A stretch of 64,000 bases of DNA from Acanthochromis polyacanthus (lineage: Eukaryota > Chordata > Actinopteri > Pomacentridae): the NCBI RefSeq assembly GCF_021347895.1, contig NC_067124.1, forward strand, positions 15,614,521 to 15,678,520. The letters are read 5' to 3'. The position numbers and the translations under genes are program-made. Below are positions 12,250-24,640 of the stretch, one piece after another. Each line of letters starts with the position of its first letter. The first letter of the stretch is position 1. A model generated the notes under the pieces. That model was not told where the DNA came from. It saw nothing but the letters and a program-made list of their open reading frames with translations, and searched no databases.

Positions 12250-12338
12250 GGAAAGGGAGAATAAGCACAAGACAATAAGCACAACATCCCATAGCACATG
12301 CTGCGTTGTGGGATGTTGTGCTCTCTCGCTCCTTTTCT
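12250..12338. repeat. Long foldback hairpin, two-part stem
   Basis: The inner stem is 14 perfect pairs (12278-12291 with 12309-12322). It continues inward through two G-T wobbles and one mismatch to a 3-nt loop at 12299-12301. An outer stem of about 10 pairs (12250-12259 with 12329-12338, including G-T wobbles) is joined by an uneven internal loop of 18 and 6 nt. The left side also repeats AATAAGCACA twice. It could be a structured RNA gene, a decayed foldback transposon or chance. Confidence 0.65.
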
Positions 12339-12769
12339 CTCTCTCCCCCTGGCTTCCGAGGACAATGAGATGACATGCTGAAGGTGGGACTGCATCTGGC
12401 ATCATATTTAAACAGGGCTGCCACATCTCAGGAACACGGGTCGTTGCCAGATTGCAGGCTAATTAAGGAGCTTCTTGGATGACCATCAGTGCCTGTCGGT
12501 GGGCAAGGTAGCAGGCTGAGGCTTGCTCTGCCACGCTCCCACTGCGAGGCCCTGAAAAGATGAATGGCCACTGAAACCCCCTCGGGACGTCATAATGCTA
12601 CATATTTTCCTCCAAAACAAAAGATGCCCCTCATGGGATTCCTATTTCCCTTTTCCCTTTGTCTCCTCCCCCCTTTTCAAACAAGTGTAAATTACCTTGC
12701 CGTTTGGATAAGTGTTCAAGTGGCCTGTCCACACACATTAGCCAATTGTCGCAAAAACAAATAGGCACT

Positions 12770-13110
12770 AAAATATGTATTTCACAGATGCTAGGAGCTG
12801 AATACAATAATTAGCGGTGATATAATATGCTGTGAAGGTTATTTAATGACTTTGTCCACTAATTTTGCAATAAATAATTATTTTGTATAATTAAGGGAAG
12901 GAAATGTGATGAAATTATGGGCTCCGCTTCAGGGAAAAAAGACCAAAGCTGTTCTCGTGTTGACAGATATACCCTGTTAACTACTAAAGTGATAACATTT
13001 CTGCGGGTGCCGTGTGACTCGCGATTAATTGCATTGTAAAAGTTCTGCTTTCGCAGGGAGCGCTCGAACAAGAAGCCTCTCCATTGTTTTTGTATTTGGC
13101 ATAATGCCTA
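12770..13110. promoter_or_regulatory. Candidate conserved non-coding element
   Basis: Contains CAATAATTAGCGGTG, TTATTTAATGAC, CAATAAATAATTATTTTG, TATAATTAAGG and GCGATTAATTGC. Dense homeodomain-like cores sit in repeat-free DNA. Confidence is limited because the segment is AT-rich. Confidence 0.35.
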
Positions 13111-13229
13111 TTTATGACAGGCAATATAACATAGCAGAGTACGGCTGGTTTGACAGCAAGTGGGAAGCCGGAATTGTTTACTTGACTTCATTTCTTTTCC
13201 CCACTTGCTGCCTTTATTTCGTGCCAGTG

Positions 13230-13810
13230 TGAGAAAACAAGATGTGGTTGAAAAATGTAGCTGGCTGGCTGCTCGGCTAATAAGATGCCCATCATGCTAG
13301 CTAGCACCACTGATTTGTGTCTCCGTCTAACTCTCTCCATGATTACATTCTAAGAAGCCGCCCCTCCCTTCCTCTCTTCCCCCAGCTGATCCTCGTCTTG
13401 TTACGTGGCATTAATGACACTTCAGTCATTGTGGCTTTCAAGCAGAGCCCTTCCTCAGCGAACAGAGAGTTGACATTTCCTGACATTTTCCCAACTAATT
13501 ACAGTACAAATAATTAAGCATGTTCCTCTATGTAACAAATGAAGGCGAAAGCCGTCTGTCAGCCTGGGCCATGATTGATGACACTCCGGGAGACTTTATC
13601 TGATGGGTCCTGCCATGAGGTACAGAGGAAGCAAATTTATTAGAACGAACAATGCAAATTTAGAGTCATCTCATCCAGTTATGCGCCAAGGCAATATCCG
13701 TGTCAAGGTGAATGTGACAATGAAAGCAAAATATTAGCATTTTGTGGAGCGGGCTGAAGGGGAAATCAGAGCACTGAGATGACAGGCCTAATTATTTCGG
13801 CTCACACAGG
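13230..13810. promoter_or_regulatory. Candidate conserved non-coding element cluster
   Basis: A long balanced segment with CTGGCTGGCTG, GCATTAATGACACTTCAGTCATTG, CCAACTAATTACAGTAC, AAATAATTAAGCATG, ATGATTGATGACA (PBX/MEIS-like) and CAATGCAAATTTAG (octamer-like at about 13650). The TGATTGATGACA string closely matches TALE-homeodomain composite sites. Among the best enhancer candidates in the window. Confidence 0.45.
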
Positions 13811-14329
13811 CCAGGACAGCTGTTTCTGGTGTCCCAAACAAGCCTGTCACACAGGTAACCAAATAGGGTCTGCGTATGAGCTTCTGTATTCGACACTCCG
13901 CGGATGTGTCTGCCACTAATGACCAATGCTAATGTCGCTGCCATGTCTCTAAAAATGAAAAAAAAAAAAAAATGTGGAGGTGTCACCATGCAAGCTTTTT
14001 TTTTTTTCATCAGTCAATATTTTTCTACATAATAATGCGTTTTTAGAATTAATGCTCGGCTGTCACATAACGCTTGGCCACCCACATTTTCTATATGATA
14101 ATTTTGTCTATTTTTCTGTTTTTTTCTAGGAAGGAAGTTGCACAAACACTCTACCAACCAATGAGAAAAGAAAAAAAAACAAGCAAACAAACAAAATAAC
14201 AAAAACAGGTGAACATGTAAACTCGAAAATCTTTAAAACTGTGTGGCCACAAGCAGGTGTTTGTGCATTTATTTTTAATGCAGATGTACCACTCGCACAT
14301 ATATTATTTTTGCATTACAGTCAGCAAGG

Positions 14330-14460
14330 TTTATGGAAAATAATTGCCCACATGATAAATAATAATTAAAGGCGCCCCTGATCATGTGTGGAATGTCCTG
14401 CAAGCATGTAGTCATCTGTGGATTAAACAACAGTCTAATTGAAGCGTTTTTTTTCTCAAT
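14330..14460. promoter_or_regulatory. Candidate conserved non-coding element
   Basis: Short repeat-free block with GATAAATAATAATTAAAGG, GATCATGTGTGGAATGTCC (TEAD-like GGAATGT) and GTGGATTAAACAAC. Weak call by composition only. Confidence 0.3.
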
Positions 14461-16734
14461 AAACCAACAGGAAAAGATTAAACAAATAGGTGTTAAGGTC
14501 AAGTATGAGTGATGTTGGAAGAAAACAAAAAGGTACATCTTTAATGGTTAATGGTTAACCACAAGTATTGCACGGCAAGTGCTCGGCTTTCTGCATTAGA
14601 GAGCTACTTGTGATATATGAACCAACAATGAACAATGGGCTTAGGCTTTTATGCTACCAAATAGCAATATGTTGTCTGCATACATCTGCGCTTTGGGGAA
14701 TACAAAGGTTGCCGCCCACACTCATAATGAATCTAGAATTTGTACTCCAGGGCAGCCTCACAATGGCTCTTGAGGGGCAGGCAAATCCGGATGGGTTTGG
14801 AAAAAATCTACACGGGGATCAAAGTTTGCTGCTTAGTGGCTTGCTGGCTGGCTTGGAACAGATGGGCGTCGGAGGCACTATGAGCCCATTGAGATTCAGG
14901 ATCCAAAGTGGCTTCTGCTGCTCTGTACACACAGGCAGATGATGCCTTTGTGTCAGTGGATTGGCGATATCCATTTAGATAGGTAGGGAGGGTATGTGGG
15001 CTTTTTTTTTTTGGCTTATAACTGCAGAGGTAAAGCAAAAGACAACGCAGCAGCGAGTATGAAGTCAGAGTGTGTTGAGGGATTCACTCGCACAGGTTAG
15101 TTAAAATATGCGAGTTTCACATTCCTTGGTTGTAAGTATTGTAATTGAGTTTGTGTATCTTAAATGAAAACAACAGGCAGCCTTTGTACACTTTGCCATA
15201 GCATTTCTCTGTTTTGTTTTGTCTCTGAAATGCCACAATTAGCGTCAGTTTTGTTAGCTATGCAATCATCCACCGTGTATATGTGCTTTGTATTTACAGA
15301 ATCAATCATGTTGTGGGATAGAGCAGCTTTTTTATATCAGGATTTAGCAGCCTTTATAAAAGGCAAATAGCGAGTCCATTCTATTCAGCTGTACCTTCTT
15401 CTGCAGAGAAATGGATTAAATTAAAATTCCTCTGTGGCACATTTTAATTTGAAGCTGACAGAAAACGGCCCTCATTTAGTGTTTCCTCCTTTGCTCAGAA
15501 TATTTTAAAGGGCAGAGTAAGACAGTGTCACTTTCCTGACACTTAACCCCTGACCTTTAGAAAGATGATAGCAGGTACGGGCGTTAGCAGCTCTGCATGA
15601 AAGGACACAAATAACACCCAGACTGGAAACACTACAATACCTACAGGACAGTAGATAAGGACAGTTTGGCCTACACATCTTTGTGCACACTTGTTCAGAT
15701 TTGCTAAAAGGCATGCACAAACATTCCAGGATTTGTTACAAGAAATACAAATAAGAATGTACAATATTTTCAAAATGTGCAATTAGCTAAAAATATATCA
15801 TCAGTAAGCTGTAAGGCAAAACCTCATGAATATATTCCAGTGCTCTCTAAACAGTTCCTGTTTGAGTAGCTCCAGATGTCAGAGCAATTCCATTCCTTTA
15901 ATGTTGAGCGCAGTGACGTCGTAGCTCCTCAGTTCGCTGTTGTCAGATTTGAAATGCCATGAAGTTGAACAAGGTTCAAACAGTGACTCAAAGCCTGACT
16001 TTCTCCTTCCAACATGACAATTAGTTCTTACAACACAGACTGTCGACACATCAACTGCGGGGGGAAGAAAAGCAGCATTTAACAATGTAAAACAGGTTCA
16101 ACGTTTTCTGTTAAGGAGACTTCCGTGATCTTCGACAGTGCCCCTCGGGACACGGTGCTTTTTGTTCCCGCTGTGCACAGCAGTACTAATTTAGCAGGCT
16201 ATCCTTTTCTTTTCACTTTCTATTTCTTTCACAGACATCATTTCATGTTTAGAGGAATGTTTTTGTACCGTTGCAGGATGATTTAATTCCTGGTTCCTGT
16301 TGTCTTGTTTCAGTTTAACATCAATTCCTTGCATGTGAAATTTTAAACCTCCGTCCTCATAAAGATTGTGAACACTAAGCTGATAATTAAAAACTGAATG
16401 TTACTCTTTGCAAATATCAAGGTTAAGATAATCTAAAAAAAAACACATAACATCATTTAAACATTATTTTTTTGTGACTCAGTGGCTCACAGAGTCAGGG
16501 ACAGTTTAGAAAGATGTGCTCAATGTGATAAACTCCCTGAGTTGAATATGTTGGCATAGCAGGTAGCCAACATAATTAGGGTTACTTATATAAATGACAA
16601 TGAATGTCCCTGTTGGATTCCCATGATACTGATAAATGTGTAATTTTGCAGCAGGGCAATATTTGGTGCTCCATCATGTTACGGTTGGTGTAAAAACAAA
16701 AAAAGACGCGAGGAGAGAGTCGGAGTGAAAGCTG

Positions 16735-16754
16735 CAGAGAGAGAGAGAGAGAGA
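16735..16754. repeat. (GA)n microsatellite
   Basis: Uninterrupted GA dinucleotides directly before an enhancer-like segment. Confidence 0.9.
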
Positions 16755-16779
16755 ATGCCTCGGGGGCTCGCATTTAACC

Positions 16780-17060
16780 TGCCCACCAATCCCAATCAAT
16801 GTCATTACTTCTTTCCACTCCATTTTATCTGCTCCCAGTGACTGTAGTTTCCTAGAAGTGACCATTGTACGGCGCTCTATGAAACAGTCACAGGGCTAAT
16901 GGGATGAGATGCAAAGAATTATAAATGCTGACAGTAAATCATATTACATCCCTAATAAGCATTAACTGGATAACTGGGTCAAAGCTGTATTATCTTAATT
17001 GATTTTTCTAAAGAAACCTGACAGTGAAATGTCAATGCTTGAATATTTCTTCATGCATCA
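16780..17060. promoter_or_regulatory. Candidate conserved non-coding element
   Basis: Contains CCAATCCCAATCAATG, AGGGCTAATGGGATGAG, CCCTAATAAGCATTAACTGG and TTATCTTAATTGATTTTTC. GGGCTAATGGGAT and CCTAATAAGC resemble OTX/homeodomain sites. No repeats or coding frame. Confidence 0.35.
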
Positions 17061-17303
17061 TTAAAACAAGATTGGCTTTTAACAAAAGAGGAGGAGGACG
17101 GGATCCTTTGGGCTGAATTGATTCTTGCTCGGGGCTGCCTTGCACAAGTAAGTGTATTACATAAAAATCTATACAGGATATTAAAACAACACCCATTCTG
17201 CAAGACAGTTACAATTAAAAACTGACACCCATCCATGCTTTTGTGTCTGCCATTGCTGTCTGCCAACAAATGCATTTCAGCCATGTGAGTCGCTGCAATC
17301 AAT

Positions 17304-17321
17304 GGGGGGGGGGGGGGGGGG
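17304..17321. repeat. Poly-G run (18 G)
   Basis: Uninterrupted G homopolymer; the length is prone to sequencing error. Confidence 0.9.
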
Positions 17322-18663
17322 ACTTTATAAACGCCTAGAAAGCTCATGTTAGCTGGCTAATAGAGCTGCTTCCTGAGCAACGACAACCAAGTCTTCCTGC
17401 CAAACTGAACCCATCTGCCATTATGTCCATGGCACTAAAGTGAAAAACATTATAGGAATTGGCATGTTTGATACAAGACACAGGACGGGACTAACATTTA
17501 GCATTTGTGTTGAGTGTTGTTGACTCCGGTTGTGTTTTTTCTTGTATTGTAGTTTACTGAGTGATGCTTCTGATAAACGTAAGACTTGATGATGTGGCGT
17601 TAACCGTCTTTAATTTTGATTAGTGTTATTGTCAAATAAAAACACGCCAATAATAACTGAACCGTGATAACACAGAGCTGTCTGTCAATTAAAAAGAATA
17701 TCTGGTTTTACTGTCACCATGTACTGTCGCTGTTTGAAGATTATTAAAGCACTCAACAGATTTGAGCAACATGATCCAGGCCTAACGCTGGCCGTCCACT
17801 CCATATTATCCCTCAGATGGTAGCTTTGCTATTCACTATAATCTGTCAAACATCTGAAACGCGCTGTCCATATGAACCGACTTGTGATCTGAGGATTAAT
17901 GCAAAAGTGTCTGGTTGTTCGTGCTGCTATAACTCATGGTCAAGACGTCAGCAGAAACCGTCTTATGCTGACGGCATGTGAAATCACTCATTGCATCATC
18001 AACTCGCATCTCAGGCGAAATTCAATCGGATCTGGGAAATGACTCGGGGGATGTTTTACATATAAAGTTACTCCATCTTGGTGGGAAGAGTCCTATTCTG
18101 AGGGTAAGCAGAGCTCTCCAAGATGTTGCGGAGGGCTGCTGCAGGGAGTGGGCTGGACTGGGTCAGTTGGCACGACCGCAGAGCAAATGCTGGGGATAAA
18201 TCAGTCTCACTGACATGGTGCCTCTCATCAAGTGACATCCCGCGGTGTCCCCATCAGTTACGAACTAATAAAGATGTATGGGAGGAAAACAGAAGTGATC
18301 ACAGCAGATGCCAAGGTGAAATGCATCCAGTGTCTGGAGAGATATGTCAGGTCTGAGAAGTCCATCAGGAATCATTACCGATGTCAGTGTTTCTTTAAAT
18401 CTGGGTCTGCTGAAGCGTTGCAGCATTTTCATCTGCAGTAACTTCAGGTAAACATTTGCAAGTGAACAAGCATTCAAAACAACCACAAATTGCTGTAAAA
18501 GTCAGTACGGTGAAGTGGTTTGAAGTAGAGGGCTAACGTGAGACCGAACAGTAAAGGGAAGACAATAATTTGACCGTATTTATTGTGTATTTTTAAATTC
18601 TGCATCCAACAGGAAGTCAATTTTGAGCACATTTGCATCTTTTTTTGTTTGTTTTTGTAAATG

Positions 18664-18890
18664 ATGGAACGATCAAAAACTTGCAAAATATTTGAATCAT
18701 TTTTCTGTCTCAAATTTTTATTTTGAACTTTTTGAATTACTTTCATGCTAAACCACCTTTAGATTAACTTGAACACCATGGAACAATCAAAAACCTGCAA
18801 GATATCTGTGTCTTTTTTCTTTCCTTTCTTTTCTTTTCTTCTTTTTTTTTCCTATTCAGGATTAGCTGTCACACCAAACCAGGAAGATTA
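18664..18890. repeat. Diverged tandem duplication, unit about 115-125 bp
   Basis: ATGGAACGATCAAAAACTTG at 18664 is repeated as ATGGAACAATCAAAAACCTG at 18778, and the similarity continues into a T/C-rich part. The later pair CTAAACCACCTTTAGATTA (ending about 18765) and CACCAAACCAGGAAGATTA (ending 18890) has matching order. It is an old two-copy tandem repeat with slippage in its pyrimidine part. Confidence 0.6.
18811..18853. repeat. Polypyrimidine (CTTTT)n tract
   Basis: A nearly pure C/T run of 43 bases, ending in CCTATTCAGG. It resembles a splice acceptor, but no open frame or donor follows. Confidence 0.85.
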
Positions 18891-20343
18891 TCCATATTTA
18901 ACCTTACATTAACTTTCAGACATTTGGTAAGCAATGATAGGTCAATATGTATGTTAATATATGTAAAATTATACTTTTTCTCTCCGTGTGTTGGTGTGTG
19001 TCTGCACAGGTGAAAAACGCTGCAATAGTTGCTTCATTGCAGCACCGAGTTTGTCTCTTTGACGTTTGTGTGTGAAAGTGTGTGTGAGAAAACCAGAGGA
19101 GGAGTTATGTGGGTTTGTGGAACAATGTAATATTCATGACAGTCCTGGTGGAAGTTGTCTGGTCTCTGAGCTCCTGGAAAACACCACACACTCACACGTA
19201 CACACCGAGCAACACAGTCCGGCGGCGCTCACCTGACATCTGCATATGCCATTCAGAAGGGCAATATGTGTCTGCATCAGTGATTTCTAAACACTTTGGG
19301 GTCAACAAATTATTAATATTTAGTATTAGCACTGATGACAATGTGGCATCCTCCTGAGAGCCGGGCAAAATGTTGAGTGGGGGCCATTCTCTTGACGTCA
19401 ACTGTGTTTGGCAGATGGTGCTGTCAGTTTAGGTCTTCGTTTATTCTTCCATGCATATGGCAGCATCTCCCCTTCGTTAAAAAAAGGGGGAAAAAAAAGA
19501 GCAAGCGAGCTCATGTATTATCTATGGGGCCAAAAAGCATGCAAACATAAGCAGGGATGTATCAGAGGGGCTTTAACTTCTGTAAACAACCAGCAGTGGT
19601 TGTTGTAAATGTGATTTTACTGACAGAAATAGGAGAAACATATGGCCTGAGACAGGAAAAGGGGCTGATACCTGGATGGGATGCGGTTCCGCTGAGGCCC
19701 ACAGCACTATGTTTGTGACAGGATGTCATCTGACATTGAGAGACATGGCAGCCACAGCTAAACAGAGGAGTTTTTTTCTGAAGTACCACCTGACGAACAG
19801 CAATACAATGCTGTTTTAACCATCTTTCACTTGGCAAAAATGTTCCTCCTTTTACTTCCAAAAACATTTAAATGACATTTGAAAAAATGTTGGTATTTCT
19901 TTAAATATCTATATTACCTTGTGTGTAGTTGGAGTTAGCTATTCAGATTCTTCAGCAGTAAAAGCACCAATAAATCCATTACAAATAATAAAAAAAAATG
20001 CATTCCAACTGTTAAAAAAGAGTACAGCTGTAATACTTAAAATACTAAGTAAGTAAGGTGAAATGTCACATTTGAATTTAGAGAAGTTGGTCTTATTTTT
20101 ATCTAGCTTAATGTAAATATTTACTTTTTGCTCATTTTGGGATTTAAGAAAAAGAAAACTGTCAAATTAACTCTCCAAAACACTTTGCTTTTGTAGTTTA
20201 TATAAGATATTTATGATTGAAACTTCTCTGTGTGTAAATTTTGGCAAATTAAATCATAGTCATAGTTTTTTATTAGAATAATTTTGTATTTCATTGAAAA
20301 TATTAAATTTAGTCCTGCACAGTTCTAAACACAGTCGGTGTCT

Positions 20344-20372
20344 GCTGCTGAAGACAAAATGTCTTCAGCAGC
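20344..20372. repeat. Perfect 12-bp-stem hairpin
   Basis: GCTGCTGAAGAC (20344-20355) and GTCTTCAGCAGC (20361-20372) are exact reverse complements around the loop AAAAT, whose outer A and T can also pair. It is GC-rich inside an AT-rich stretch. Confidence 0.9.
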
Positions 20373-21432
20373 TGCAGTCCTAAGATCTTTCTGCCAAATA
20401 CAGAACAAGAACATGTGATTTTCTGTGTAACTGAACAGTCAGTTCGATGCATAAACTTCATTTTTTTTAACATGATTTCTTAAATTTTGTTAAATTTATT
20501 GTCAGCTGTTTATCCAATCTAAGTTCAGTTCACTTATATTTTAACTGGTCTTCATGTCTAAGCTGAATAAAGGTTAGTTAATTTTAGCTACTTCCTTGAC
20601 AGCAGATTTTTGTAAAATCCTCTTAAACTAAACCCCAGAAACAAATATAGACTTTGAATTGAATATATATTGTTTGATGTGGTAGAGTAAAAGCAAAAAT
20701 TGACAATATTTTTAATGTTAAAATTGTAGGAATATGAAAGCACCTTATCTTAGAATGCACACCTCAACTTGTCTTATATGCATATAGGGTAGAACATATT
20801 TATTTCATCTTACACCAAAAAGATATAATTGACAATGATTCCCTTTGAACTTGAATTTCAAGAAATTGTTGAATATTTGTTTTAGTTTTAGGCAAAATAG
20901 GTTTTTTGCAGCAGAATATAGCTGTAAAAATGCACGCACACACACGTCATATCTACACCCAGTTTTACACTAACAATAATATAGAACACATAAATGATTA
21001 TAGCACTAATTTATATCAAATAGCATCATTGACATATTCCAACATTTCGACCTGAAGGAATAATTTTGAACAAAAAATTCAGATATGAGTGGCAATAAGG
21101 AAATACAGGACAGCTGACCGTATTGCTTGAACCAAAAAAGGGGGGAAAGAATCATTTTTTTTCTTTACACTCACAAAAATAAAATGTTTTTTTTTCTGTA
21201 GAAGGAAAGAAAGAACGGCTGAAGAGGAGGGGGAGAGACCCTGGTTAACTTCTGGAGTGTTAAACAGCGAGGGGTCTTACTCCTGCTTTTCTCTGACATG
21301 AAGCTGGGTTGGATAGAATCGACATAGAGGTTGAGCCGGAGGATGAGTGGAGATATGAGGGTCCCCGTGGCGACCTGGCAGGTGCCATAGCAACAGAGGG
21401 TGGGAAGATAGGAAGGACAGGCAGGGACAGAC

Positions 21433-21449
21433 AGAGAGAGAGAGAGAGG
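21433..21449. repeat. (GA)n microsatellite
   Basis: Short GA run within a longer purine-rich segment. Confidence 0.85.
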
Positions 21450-22294
21450 GAGGATATCCCATTAAAAGGAGGGGCCGTGGCACCGGCAGCAAAATCACTT
21501 GTGACAGACCCAAACACAGGTCGGCAGCTTTCATGTTGGAGCCTGTGTCTAATCTTTGTGAAGGCAAAGAGGTGGGAGAAGCGAGAGACACTGAGAGAGA
21601 GAGAAGGTGTGAGAAAGCAACAAAGACGGGGATTGTCAATAATTAATCATCGGATTGTTCGATGCTGTGGTTGTTGAAATGACAGCTGTTTTGATTGACA
21701 GATTTGGAGCATTTGATGTGGATGCCACGGCTTTTGCTGGATGCTCTCCCTCTCTGCTGTTTTTCCTCTCCTGCTCTCACCTCACTCTTTTTTTTATCCC
21801 TTAAATCCTCTGCAAGTAGCATAGCATCTATTGCATGGGAGTTGTAGCTGGAGGGCAAAAAAAGCACCTCCCTGCATTGGAATTTGGTATTTACCAGGTT
21901 GTTCTAGATAACGTGTACTTTTACCACTCATATAACATACTTATCACTGAAGAAACAGACAGAGGGTGGACTAATGTTTTTCGAGTGGGGCAAGATGCAC
22001 TATTTTTGGAACATTTCTTCACCTAAAATAAATGAGGATTTCTTGAGAAAATATAGCAGTCTAATCCGTGAAGATGAGCAGAATGAGCCCGAATGAGCTT
22101 GAAAATTGCCAGCTGAGTTTCAGGAAATAACGTGGAGCAAAGACATCTGTACAGCTTGTTAGTGGATAGTTTCCCATTTAATTCAGCTTATTACATCCTT
22201 AAAATCAACACCAATTTGAGTTCAAACGTGAATCTACAGCGCATACATTAGGACGGCATCCTAACAGGCATCACGGACCGGATTCTGTTGATAT

Positions 22295-22540
22295 TTGGTG
22301 AGATGTGTCTGTTGGCATGTACTGATTTGCCACATTAGAAAAAGTTCTTTCCAGTGCGTAGTATCCATGGATCCGTGGGAGTCTATCATTCAGCGAGACA
22401 GTGAGTGTTCCCTGCTAAACAAGGCCTTCATTGACCTAATAACTGGCAGCCTACTCAGTCACCAGCATGTTGAGTAGTATTCATTATTCATGCTCATTAA
22501 ATTCTGGGCCTCATACGAGCAAAGACTGCCAGCTTGCTGC
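22295..22540. promoter_or_regulatory. Candidate conserved non-coding element
   Basis: Repeat-free segment with TTGGCATGTACTGATTTGCCAC, GACCTAATAACTGGCAG, ATTCATTATTCATGCTCATTAAAT. Balanced composition and clustered ATTA cores look enhancer-like. Confidence 0.35.
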
Positions 22541-23829
22541 CAAACTGTGTTGGTTTTGTGATGTGCCCACTTGAGACTTGGGGATTTAAAAACCAGGACA
22601 CCACTTCTGAAAAACTAGCATACAAATACGCACAATTCATTCTGCTTCCAGTATAATTTGATCACATTTGACAAAATACAAAATTATACTCACCTCCATT
22701 CTTTTGCCATGAATAGGATTTGGAATTAATAAACGGTGGGGCAAACGTGGGCACACTCCCCCATGAAAAGAGATTTGGAGTCAATTCTGGCTATTTGAAT
22801 ATGCATGTTCATAGTTAGTTGATCTTATTTTTTTGCCATGCTGCATTCCTCATCATTTATTCTGCAAAGGAATTGAGCATGTCAACAAAACCTTTTTCAA
22901 TGAAAGGCGTCTTTGAAGCGTTTTTAAACACAGTGTTGCATCTCACCCTATTCAGAATCTCCAGTTCTTCCATCTTCTTGTAACGCGTTTATGATTTTGG
23001 AGTGGAAACAAAGCACAAACTCAGTATCTTAAGGCACAATATCTCATGTTAAGTCATTTTGAACATGGTGCCGATCGTGAATAGACATGTTGTTTACTTT
23101 TTGTCTGATGTCAGCGCAACTGCAAAACGCCGATTTGTCATGATCTCGGCAGACAATAAACATTTAAGGTTAAACATATGCTTGGAAGGAGCCGTGACAA
23201 GATGAACCTGAAATGGTGCAATGAAAAGATCTGCTGTACGGCTCCATGCGGCGAATAAGGAAATGGGAAAAGGCAATGAGGAAAAGAAGCGATGTTTTAC
23301 ATGCTTGCTACATACAGAACAAAAGCGGCAATGTGTTACGAGTGCACCAGCATTTGAAGGGAGGAATTTTTCATACACTTCTCAGCCAGCAAAGATATGA
23401 AAAAGAAGTTATGACAGATAGGAAACATTTATTTATTGGAGCACACATCAACAAAGTACTAGCAGCTGTCTGTACCATTTCCAGGACTGCACGGTCATCC
23501 ATATTTGTCTCTCCTATACTCAAATCCCCAAGACAAATACCCACAGTTCCAGCACAGAGAGTGGATTACTGCTTTCCCATATGTTGTCCTGTGCAGACAC
23601 AGCCGTATCAATCTAAGCCTGGTCAGTTGCTCTTTCATATACTCCTAATGTACTGGAAAGCCTGCCACAGTCGGCTGCCCCTCACTGCTGCTCCTGAACA
23701 GGTCTCAGTCCCAAGTTCCACAATGGAGAACAATCAGGCTTTTCTGTTGGATTAAGGGGAAAAAAAAAAAGTGGGGGGTGAAAGCCCCTGGTGGCTGATT
23801 GTTGTCTGCTAAGGTTATGTTTTAATACC

Positions 23830-24040
23830 GAGACACTTCAGCTCTGGTTTTTTGTGCGGGAACTGTGTCAGAAACAAGAGGTCTAAATAAACAGTGAGGC
23901 CCACCGGAGCCCTTTCATTCATCATGTGCTGCTCTGACAGCGGCATGCCGAGGAATCATCTGGAATCATCTTCTGTGGGCTCCGGCAAATGCGAGTTCCC
24001 TCTCTGCTCGCCGAGCCGACCCTGAAACCGAGGCCAGCCA
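23830..24040. promoter_or_regulatory. Candidate conserved non-coding element
   Basis: A GC-balanced segment containing GGAATCATCT twice in tandem (23952-23961 and 23962-23971) and several CG dinucleotides. No ORF or simple repeat. Weak regulatory call. Confidence 0.3.
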
Positions 24041-24639
24041 TGTGACACGCACACACACAGGGGGAAGTGTGTGGTCTCTGCTACAACTGTTCATGTGAAG
24101 TTAGACACATAAATAAGCACATTATTAAAGCACGTACTTAGCATCGCGGCTAGCCGACACACACAGCTTCAGTCATGTCGAGCGTTGGATGAGAATTCTT
24201 TGAGGCAGCGTTCGCCATGTTTGCAAAAGATCAGCGGTTATACCTAAATCGCTCTATCTATCATAAGCAGATCCGAGATGACAGCCCACGTTTTATGAGT
24301 CACAAACTAACAATAGGCTCACTTGTGAGACATGAGCTCAAATATTAGTTTTGAGTCTGTTCTTTGAATTTCTGGGGTTACTTTGGATTACTACCTCTAA
24401 TCTAGGCACTGGTACGGTGGGGAATTTCCTGGACTCAATGAGATGGGAGTGTTTCCGAACAAACAACACTTCAAAGGGTGTGTGCTCTGCAGAAAGGTAA
24501 GGTTGAATGCAAACATGTATTCATTTAACAATATTTATTTTTTTTCCTCCCCTCAAAGCATCTCTCTGCTTGGATCAAAAGCTTAACCTTTTGACCGTGG
24601 AGAATTCCTTCACTGTGTTTGATTCCTTAAAGAAGAAAC

Positions 24640-24640
<1 letters not shown>

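Larger units (their letters stand above)
12171..17350. other. Non-coding block, dense in enhancer-like segments
   Basis: Overlapping minus-strand ORFs near 12.2-12.4 kb are shadows of a long hairpin and a pyrimidine run. ORFs at 14.57-14.94 kb and 17.05-17.35 kb have no recognisable motifs. Candidate elements are listed separately. The stretch 14,950-16,480 shows nothing beyond ordinary AT-rich sequence. Confidence 0.6.
17351..22290. other. Non-coding block, AT-rich centre
   Basis: The stretch 19,880-21,180 is strongly AT-rich, has no enhancer-like appearance and looks like unconstrained spacer or unrecognisable old repeat. 21,190-21,880 is purine-rich with GA repeats. ORFs at 17.98-18.44 kb have no family match I know; one contains a Cys/His-spaced peptide noted among the findings. 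Confidence 0.55.

Noticed and set aside
14568..14942. 124-codon plus-strand ORF
   Set aside because: Sequence matches no family I know and lies in non-coding-looking DNA.
23246..23755. 169-codon plus-strand ORF, the longest outside transposons and repeats
   Set aside because: No recognisable domain, no coding-like bias seen by eye and no splice context; ORFs of this size occur by chance in 64 kb.
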